From Monarcha castaneiventris obscurior (lineage: Eukaryota > Chordata > Aves > Passeriformes > Monarchidae): a DNA stretch of 64,000 nucleotides. The stretch's first letter is position 1. Every line of letters begins with the position of its first letter. A model generated the notes under the pieces. The model did no database searches, had not been told where the DNA came from, and was given only the letters and a program-made list of their open reading frames with translations. Made by a program: the position numbers and the translations under genes. The stretch is from positions 7,548,001 to 7,612,000 of the forward strand of contig JAMPIT010000856.1 in the NCBI GenBank assembly GCA_026261815.1, written 5' to 3'. Of the stretch, positions 35,501 through 44,500 are shown one piece after another.

Positions 35501-38500
35501 TCTTCCTCACAGACTGGCCAGGTGCCACCCCAGAAATGCAATGTCCTGTGTGCTATGACCATAAATGTCACCTCAGGGTGAGCTGGCTGTGCCACGCTTC
35601 CCTCGTGGGTGCTGTGCAGTGCCCATCGATGACAACCACGTCACACAGAACTGCTGCTGTCCTGCTGACAGTGCTCCTGTGGCCCCCTCAGCTTTGTGGG
35701 CTCACACAGAATGTGTGCCATGAACTATTCCCTCGTCTCTCCCCATTCAGGACTGAGCCCCTCGTGGTACCTGCAGCACGTCATCGTGCGGGACCTGCAG
35801 AGCAGCAAGAGCTATTTCTTCCTGGTGAATGACTGGCTGTCGGTGGAGAGTGAGGACAACGATGGCCTGGTGGAGAGGGAGGTGTTTGCTGCCAGTGAGT
35901 GCCCCACCTCCCATGGGTCTTTCTCACCCCTGGCACCTGGGCCCTCTTTTTCTCCAGGCTGAGCTCCCTGAGCTCCCTCAGCCTCTCGTGGTGCTGCAGA
36001 CTCTTCCCCAGCTCTGTTCCCTTCTCTGGACACACTCCAGCCCCTCTGTGTCTTTCTTCTTATGAGGTTCCCAGAACTGACGCCAGGATCGGAGGTGCCT
36101 CAGCAGTGCCCTGCATAAGGGATGGGCACTGTCCTGGGCCAGTGGCCACACTGTTTTTGGTACAAGCCAGGTGCCATTGGCCTCTTGCCCACCTGGACAC
36201 AGCTGGGCTCATGTTCAGCCACTGTCACCCCCAGATCCTTTTCTGCTGGGCAGCTTTTCCAGCCGCTCATCCCCAAGCCTGGAGCATTTCATGAGGGACG
36301 CTGTGGATGCAGTGTGGATACCTCTAGAGTATCAGTCTGCTGGGAGGGACGTGGCCAGCCCAGCCAGCTCCCCTCAGTGCTGCAGCCACCCTGAGTCTGT
36401 CACTTTGTCCCCAGGTGAGAGCGAGCTGAGGAGCTTCTGGCGGATCTTCGTGGCAGAGCTACAGCGCGGCTTCTTCGAGAAGCACGTGTGGCTGTCCCTG
36501 TGGGACCGCCCGCCCCGCTCCCGCTTCACCCGCGTCCAGAGGGCCACCTGCTGCTGCCTCCTCATCTTCCTCTTCCTCTGCGCCAACGCCGTGTGGTACG
36601 GCGTGGTGGGCAACGTCCACCTCAGGTGTGTGCATGGCCACCTCAGGTGTGTGCGTGGTGTGGTGGGCAATGTCCACCTCAGGTGCGTAAAAGGGTATGG
36701 TGGGCAGTGCCCACCTCAGGTGTGTGCATGGCGTGGTGGGCAGTGTCCACCTCAGGTGTGTGCATGGCCACCTCAGGTGTGTGCATGGTGTGGTGGGCAG
36801 TGCCCACCTCAGGTGTATAAAGGGTGTGGTGGGCAGTACCCACGTCAGGTGTGTAAAGGGTGTGGTGGGCAGTGCTCACCTCAGGTGTGTGCATGGCATG
36901 GTGGGCAATGTCCACCTCAGGTGTGTGCATGGCCACCTCAGGTGTGTGCATGGCGTGGTGGGGCAGTGTCCACCTCAGGTGTGTAAAGGGTTATGGTGGT
37001 CAGTGCCCACCTCAGGTGTGTGCATGGCGTGGTGGGCAACGTCCACCTCAGGTGTGTAAAGGGTATGTGGGCAGTGCCCACCTCAGGTGTGTCCCCAGCC
37101 AGTCCCAACCTGCTCAGGGCCCTCCTGCCTGTCTCACTGGGGCAGGACACGTCTTCCATCCACTGGGAAGAGCTTCTTTGCTTGTGCCTTGAGTCTGCCC
37201 TCCCCATTCTAAGGAGTCTGGGACCAGGCCATGGAGGATGGATGACCAAAGACAGTCTGATTTTGGTTTTCAGGCCCATTTTCTTCTCTGCACATCTGGA
37301 ATTCCTGGTTGTGCACTTCTGTCTCCTGCTTGCTTACCTGGCAACCCCAAATGCTCCTGCTGACACCTGTCTCTGATCCCTCTTGATTCCCTGCAGCAGC
37401 GTGGCCGTTTCCAGCCTGATCCCTGTCAGTGTGGACACGGTGGCTGTTGGCCTGGTGTCCAGCGTGGTGGTTTACCCTCTCTACCTGGTCATTTTATTTC
37501 TCTTCCGCATGTCTCGTGGCAAGGTAAGGAGTGGGGTTGGTTGCAGGCTGCTCAGATGGGTAGGAGGGCACCAGGTTTGCTTTTGGGAGGCTGAATTCTG
37601 CCTTTCCTAGGACCTCACTCCTCCAGCCTGGCTCTGCACTTGCCCGGTTGCGCTGCACCAGGGCCAGACCCTTCCTTGGTCTCTACCTCCCTCTCTGAGC
37701 TCAGATCACTGCTGGCCTCTAGCAGTACCCAGGCCCCAAAAGGGCAGATTTTAGAAGCTGTTCAGGCACTTCCTCCCTCAGGATTTCGGTGTGTGACAGG
37801 CACCCAAATGCCAAAGGCAGAGCCCAGGAGCTGCTCAGTGGAGCCTCTCTAATGTCTGCCCTGGGTCCAGGCTCAGCTGGCTGAGCAGAGCTGTGGTGAG
37901 GCAGCTGGGAAGGGATTAGCTGGGGATTTAACGACTAGTTAAGCACAATTAGCAGCCCCATTAAATATTGCAGCCAGCTGCTCAGGGACTGATGAGCAGC
38001 AAATGTGGCTGATGCTGCTGAAAGCACACAGGAAAAGCTTTCCAACTCGGGAACTTCGTGGGAGCTCGTACCTGAGACAGCCTGGGTGGCCCTGGTGTGG
38101 GTACAGGGCTCTGGGAGGCCGTGGAGGATGGGCATGTGCCTGTTCTCAGCAGCAGTGGCAGTGTCACCCCCATCCCTCCTGTCCCTCCTCGTGTGCCCTG
38201 CAGGTCTCCATCAGCCACACAGTGACTCACTCAGACCAGCAGTCCCTGGAGATCGACAACTACCTGGACTCCTCAATCCTTGACAGCTCCTTCCCCACCT
38301 TCCCTGGGCTCCAGGCAGAGGTAACTGCATCCCTCCCCACAGCTGGGCAGGCTTCTGGAGGTGTGGGCCCAGGGCTAAGAGCAGCTCAATGACTCCTGGT
38401 GTTTCCAACCCACTGCTTTGACCAGGCACAAATCTATGTCCTGTTCCTGAAACGTTTCTGTTCCCCCCAGGCCTTCTCTGAGCAAACCAAAACAGATCTG

Positions 38501-41500
38501 TTCCTGGAGGACTCCAAGGGGTGAGTGGGGTTCTGGGGATGGAGCAAGCAGGACTTCAGTCTGTGCTTTGCTGCACTTGGCTTGTGCTCCCACAGCTGTT
38601 TCCCTCTGGAATCCCACACAGTTCCTTTTCTTGTGCTCCCCGCATTCCTGACTGCCCCCATTCCCGTTTTCCCACAGCCTGGTGCGGTGGCCCTCCAGCG
38701 AGGCCCTTCTCAGCTGGCCAGACCTGCTGAGTGACCCCTCCATCATGGGCAACACCATCCAGAAGCTGAAGAGAGGCCGGGCCAGCCGCCACCTGGGGCT
38801 TGAGGCCCCACTGGCCACTGAGGAGGACACTTTGTCCCTTGGGATTCACCAGGGACAGCCCCGGTACTTCTCGACCTCAGGTGAGCCCCCCTGGCTCAGG
38901 GCAGAGAGAGGGGGAGCAACAGAGCTGCTGCCATCACCACTGGCCTCACTCTGAAGGGCAGGGGAGGAGGGTTGTGTCTGCTTGGGGGGGATTTTAGTCT
39001 GGGAAAGCAGAAATCCTGGTGGACATCAGACTGAGGTGGGTGGTCCCACACTGCCAGCAGACTGGGAGCCAGGAGAGGTGTGTTCCCGTGGGAATGCTGC
39101 AAGCAACCAGAACTTCCTCACTGGCTGCCAAGCCACAGTGTGTCCCTGAGCCTCTGGAAGTGGCTGGAGAAGGAGAACTTGGCCTCTTGAACCAGCAGTT
39201 GCCTACCTAGCTCTGTGGCAAAGCTGGGATAGACAGGAACTGGGGGACAGGGAGCAGGGGAGGGCTGTCCCAGGGAGAAGGACATCACCATGACCCTCCT
39301 CCTCCCCAATTCCACCACGTGGCTGAGCTGTGTCCTGGTGTGGTGCTGGGTGCTGAGCTCCTGCCAACGCTGTCTGTGCTCTCTCTTTCCCAGATGAGGA
39401 TCTGATCCGGCAGATCCTGGCGGATGGAGCCAGTGGCATCTCCCACTCCCAGGACCTGGGGCCGTACATGAGGGCAGAAACGGATCTGATCTCAGGCCTG
39501 TGAGTGTTTGGGGAGCAGAATCCCCACAGAGCCAGAGCCTCCCACCCCCTGCCCTCCCACCCAGCTGCACTGAGCTGGGTTTGGAACACTTTCATGGGTC
39601 ACTCTGTTCCTGTTGGCCATCGCTCGTGCAGCCCCCACAGCCACAGCTCCAGGAGGGCACTGCCACCCTTCCTGGAACCACCTGGAATATCCCTTAAAGC
39701 CCCAGCTGTGTCTCCAGCACTTCTGGACTGCAGGCAAAGTGCTGGGATGAGGGTTCACTTCATGGCACTGATGGGAGGGAGAAGGGGGTTCTACCCAAAT
39801 CCCTGTTGTGTTACCGTGCCCAGGACACCCTGCTGGGCACCCTGACCACCACCCACAGGGCTGGCAGCCCACCAGTCCCTGTGGAGTGGCAGACCAAGGG
39901 AAGGGAGGGACTGTCAAGCCTTGTCCCTGAGACACATAGCAGTGTCTGTGCCTCGGGGACGTGTGTGATGTTCCTGGACTGGTGCTGGTACTGGAGTTCA
40001 GCCCCCTTGGTGCCAGCCTGCTCAGCACAGAACCGGCAGTGGCACAGCTCTCACCAGGCTCCCCCTGTGCCTGGCAGGTCCAGCGTGTTCGGGGAGAAGG
40101 TGGAGACTGTCATGATGCAGAGGCTGAACGACAAAGGGCAGAGCATGGCCCCTCCTCCCAGGGAAGTGAGCAGATCAGCCAAGTCCACCTGGACAGGTAC
40201 CAGGGCTGTGCCCCCGAGGGTGTGCGGGGTCAGGGCCCATCCCACACTACAGCACTTCGGGGTAAATGGAAAATAGCCTTAGGAGGTTGCTCCCTGCTTG
40301 GGATATCGCTGCTATTTCTTGCCAGCTTCTCTTGGAACCTGGATCTCAGTAAGCCCTGGGCCAGCACTTGTGCTGTGACAGTCCCTGCAGTGTCCCCTGG
40401 GGGGGTTCTGCTCCCTCCTCCCCCAGTTACTCCGCTCCCTGCACTCTCTGCAGCCATCAGTCATAGAATGTGTGGGATGATCCCTCCAAACTCACCCAGG
40501 ACTGGTGGCAGGCTCTCTACTGGTTTGAGTGCTGAGCTCAGCCTTTCCTGTGCCCACTGGGACCCTTTGCAGTGATGTTCACACTCGGTCTCCCTCCTCC
40601 TCCTCCTCCCAGTTGCAGACCAGACGTTCAGGAAGCGCCTGCTCCCGCCCTGGTGCTCCCTCCTGGCTCATGGCATCAGCCTCCTGCTCTTCGCCACCTC
40701 CGCGGGCGTCTCCGTGTGGATCGGGGTGGGCTTTTCCTCCACTGTGGCCCTCATGTGGCTCATCTCAGGGATATTCAGCTTTCTGGCATCATTCCTGGTC
40801 TGGGAGCCTCTGAAGGTGAGGATGGCACAAGTGCACCGGCACAGACCTTTACATGGAATTAACAAATAGCTGGAATTAACATTGTCCAGCTGCTAATCAC
40901 AGTCATGGAATTGTTAAGGTTGGAAAAGCCCTTTGAAATGATCAAGTCCAACCATCAGCCAGCACCACCATCATGTTCACCACTAACCCATGGCCCCAGG
41001 TGCCGTATCTGTGTGGTTTTTGAACACTTCCAGGGATGGTGAATCCACCACTGCCCTGGGTAGCCCCTTCCAATGCTTGACAACTCTTTCCATGATGAAA
41101 TCAGGTCAGAGTGGACACTGTGTGCATTGAATGGTCACTCCCATCCCCATATCCCTCAGGAAGGGTAGGATGTGGGCACCAGCAGCAGTAGGAGAGGCAG
41201 GGCTGGTGGCACTTGGTTTTGAAGGTCCAGGTGGGAGCTGTGCTGTGCTGGCTGTGCCAAGGGACCCACGGGAGCTGCTGCTGGGATGCTGAGGTGGCAC
41301 AGCTCCCTGCAGGCTCAGCACTCTCCCTGTGCCCCAGGTGCTGCTGGAAGCCCTCTATTTCTCCCTGGTTGCCAAGAGGCTGCACCCGGAGGAGGACGAC
41401 ACCTTGGTGGAGCAGCCCTGCGTGGAACATGTGTCTGAGAGGATCAGCAAGGTCCGGCCCCCGCAGGGATTCGCCCTCTTCCAGGCCAAGGAGGAGGCCA

Positions 41501-44500
41501 GGAAGGTCAAACTGCTGCACAGGATGCTCAAGGTGGGACATCTGCTGCCTGGTGCCCAGGGGTGAGACGCGTCCGAGTGTGGGTTCTCCCAATCCAGCTG
41601 CGATCCACTGAGTGCCTGGCTCCGGCTTCTGCCTCACTTTCTCCATCTCTGGGTCTGATCCTGTTGCATGGCTGTGGAAAGCACTGCTCTGCTGCAGGGT
41701 TGGGATCCAGCCCTTCCATGCAATCCCATTTTTGCTCTCTGCTTCCCAGAATTTCCTCATCTACATGATGTTCTTGCTGGTGGTCCTGCTCACCAACTAC
41801 GGCGACGCCTCCCGCACCAGCCGGGCCTTCCTCCTGCAGAGCTCCATCAAACAGCAGCTGGGCAGCAACGATTTCCTGCTCATCAAGAGGTACCTGCCAG
41901 CCCTGGGGGGGTGAGGGCAGTTGGCTCCTGGGTCGTGCTCCACAGTCCCTGCCATACGAGGTTCCTAGGTGCCCATGTGGAGCTGGGCACTCCACAGCAG
42001 TGAGCAGGTCCTGTCTGTCCCTGTAGTTCTGCTGCTCACAGTGGAGAGCAGAGGGGCCTCTGGGGATTGAGAGGTTTAATTTCTCTGAGGTTTAGAGAGG
42101 TTCCCAGTGGGAAGAGGCTGTGGGAGTTGATGTTGATGTTTCTGGAGCTACTTGAAAGGACACAAGTTTCTCTGTCTCCAGAATTTGTAGCCACAACTTG
42201 TAGCCATGAACAGGGTCACGAGAGCCAGAAATGACATCTTGTCCAGAGTCTGCCTTTCCTCACTCTGCACATAAATTTAACTGGATTAAATTTTCCCAGC
42301 TGGTTTTCCACACCCCTGGGAGCTCCTAGCAGCCCAGTCTGGCTCTGGGGATCCCTGGGCTGAGGGTGTGTCTCTGCACAGCCCTTGGCTCTCTGTGCAC
42401 ATCGGTGTGGCTCGTTCATGCCCCAAAGTCACTGAAATTTTGCCTCACCAATCTCACACCTTCCCCCCTGCAGGTCGGATCAGTTCTGGGTGTGGATGTC
42501 TCAGGTGTTCCTGCCTTACCTGTACAACAACGGCTCTGGCCAGGAGAGCCACAGCACCACGCTGGGGACGGCCCGGCTGCGCCAGCTCCGGCTGCGGGGA
42601 GGTAGGGCAGGGACGGTGGCTCTGCTGTCTCAGAGGGAGGTGACAGTCCTGTCACCCTGGAGGGATGAAGTGGGCAGCTCTGAGTGCAGCTGGGGCTGAG
42701 GGGAGGCAGCAGAGGTCCTGGAGGCAGTGGATCATGGAATCCCAGAATGGTTTTCATTGGGAGGGACTTTAAAGCCCATCCCACCCCATCCCTGCCATGG
42801 GCAGGGACACCTTCCACAATCCCAGGGTGCTCCAAGCCCCATTCAACCTGGCCCTGGACACTGCCAGGGATCCAGGGACAGCCACAGCTTCTCTGGGCAC
42901 CCTATGCCAGGGCCTCAGGCCCCTCACAGGGAAGAATTCCTTCCAAATATTCCTCCTAATCCTGCCCTCTGGCAGTTTGAAGCCAGTGATGTATCCAGGG
43001 ACCAGAGTGCTGGTCCACAGTTACCCAAGGCCAGCTGGGATGTTTCTGTTCTCCTCCACTTGTACCCAGCTAATCCACTCTGAGTTGGTGGCATGGGTAT
43101 ATCGTGACTCCTAAATTGGACAGCTCTCTATTTTTGTTATTAATATCCATCCTTTTCTGAGTCCATGACTTCTGCATGCCCCTTCTCTCACCCTGGTGCA
43201 CTCGTGGGGAGGAATGCGGAGGGGTTGGGAGGCAGGGAGGTGCTGTGAGCTCAGCACTGGCTGTGCTGGCTCCCCGTGGCTCACAGGGTGCTCTCATTCC
43301 AGCTGAGTGCCAGCAGAGTACCCAGGACATCCTGCAGGGCATGGGCAGTGCCCAGAGGAGCTGCACTGACCAGCACATCTTTGCCACTGCTGACTATGGA
43401 GTGGGCTGGCAGAGCACAGCTGGGAATGGCACAGCAGCGTGGGCACACTCAGCACCTGACCTGGCGGGGTAAGGGCTGCCCTGCCTGCTCCCACCCCTGC
43501 TCCCACCCCTGCTCCTCCTCCAGGGATCCTTACAGACCTCTCTAAGGTCTTCACAGGTTGTTCCCCAGGTTGTTCCCAGCCCTCACAGCCTCTGACCCTG
43601 GCAAAGGGCAGATGGACATGGAAATTCCAAAGGGTCTGAACAGCAGCGTTGTGCTGTTCTGGGGGCCCAGGGGCAGAGGGTTCAACTCTGCACCTCCCAG
43701 GGCACAGACAGGGCAGGGGAACCCAGCACCCCAGGAGTGGCATTGGATTTCTGCTCAAGGGGGTGGCAGGAGGTTGTCCTGCATCCTGGGCATAAATCAC
43801 ACTTAGTTTCTGCTCTGGTTTGTCCCCAGAGGCATCTCCATGTGAGTGGGCCACCACAGGGCTTGGGGCTGTTCTGAGGTTGGGCACATGAGGCGGATCA
43901 ATGCACCCCTGTCATTTGTCTTGTGAAATAAATCCTGAGGGGGAGGATCTGCATCTGCAAACTTGCTCCTGGCCTGCCATGTAGGAGAGCAACCAGTGTC
44001 CTTCAGCCTTACCCACAGCTCCTCTTCCTCTGCAGGATCTGGTACTGGGGCTACATCTCCTTCTACGACAGCAGCGGCTACGTGCAGGAGCTGGGCCCTT
44101 CCCTGGAGGAGAGCCGGGCTCAGCTGGAATTCCTGCAGCAGCACAAGTGGATTGACAACATGTGAGTGGGGCAGGGGCAGAGGGGATGTCCTGCTGTCAC
44201 CTGGGCTCATCAGGGCTGCTGCTGGAGTGCCACAGGGGCACGGGATGGATATCCCACCCAACAGTGGCCCCAGAGCCCCTGAGCTGCTCCTGTCCCTTCG
44301 CAGGAGCCGGGCAGTGTTCGTGGAGCTGCTGCAGTACAACCCCAGCGTGGACCTGCACGTGGCCGTCACCCTGCGCCTGGAGTTCCCTGGGGCAGGCCAG
44401 GCCATCGCCGCCATCACCATCAGTCCCTTCCCCCTGCTGCGGCTCAGCGGGGGGGTCACCCTGCAGCTCCTCATGATGGTCAGTGTGGGACGTCCCCTGC

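Noticed and set aside
36171..36986. 271-codon frame across exon 29 and the minisatellite
   Set aside because: Explained by exon 29 plus in-phase 36-bp repeats; not a separate gene.
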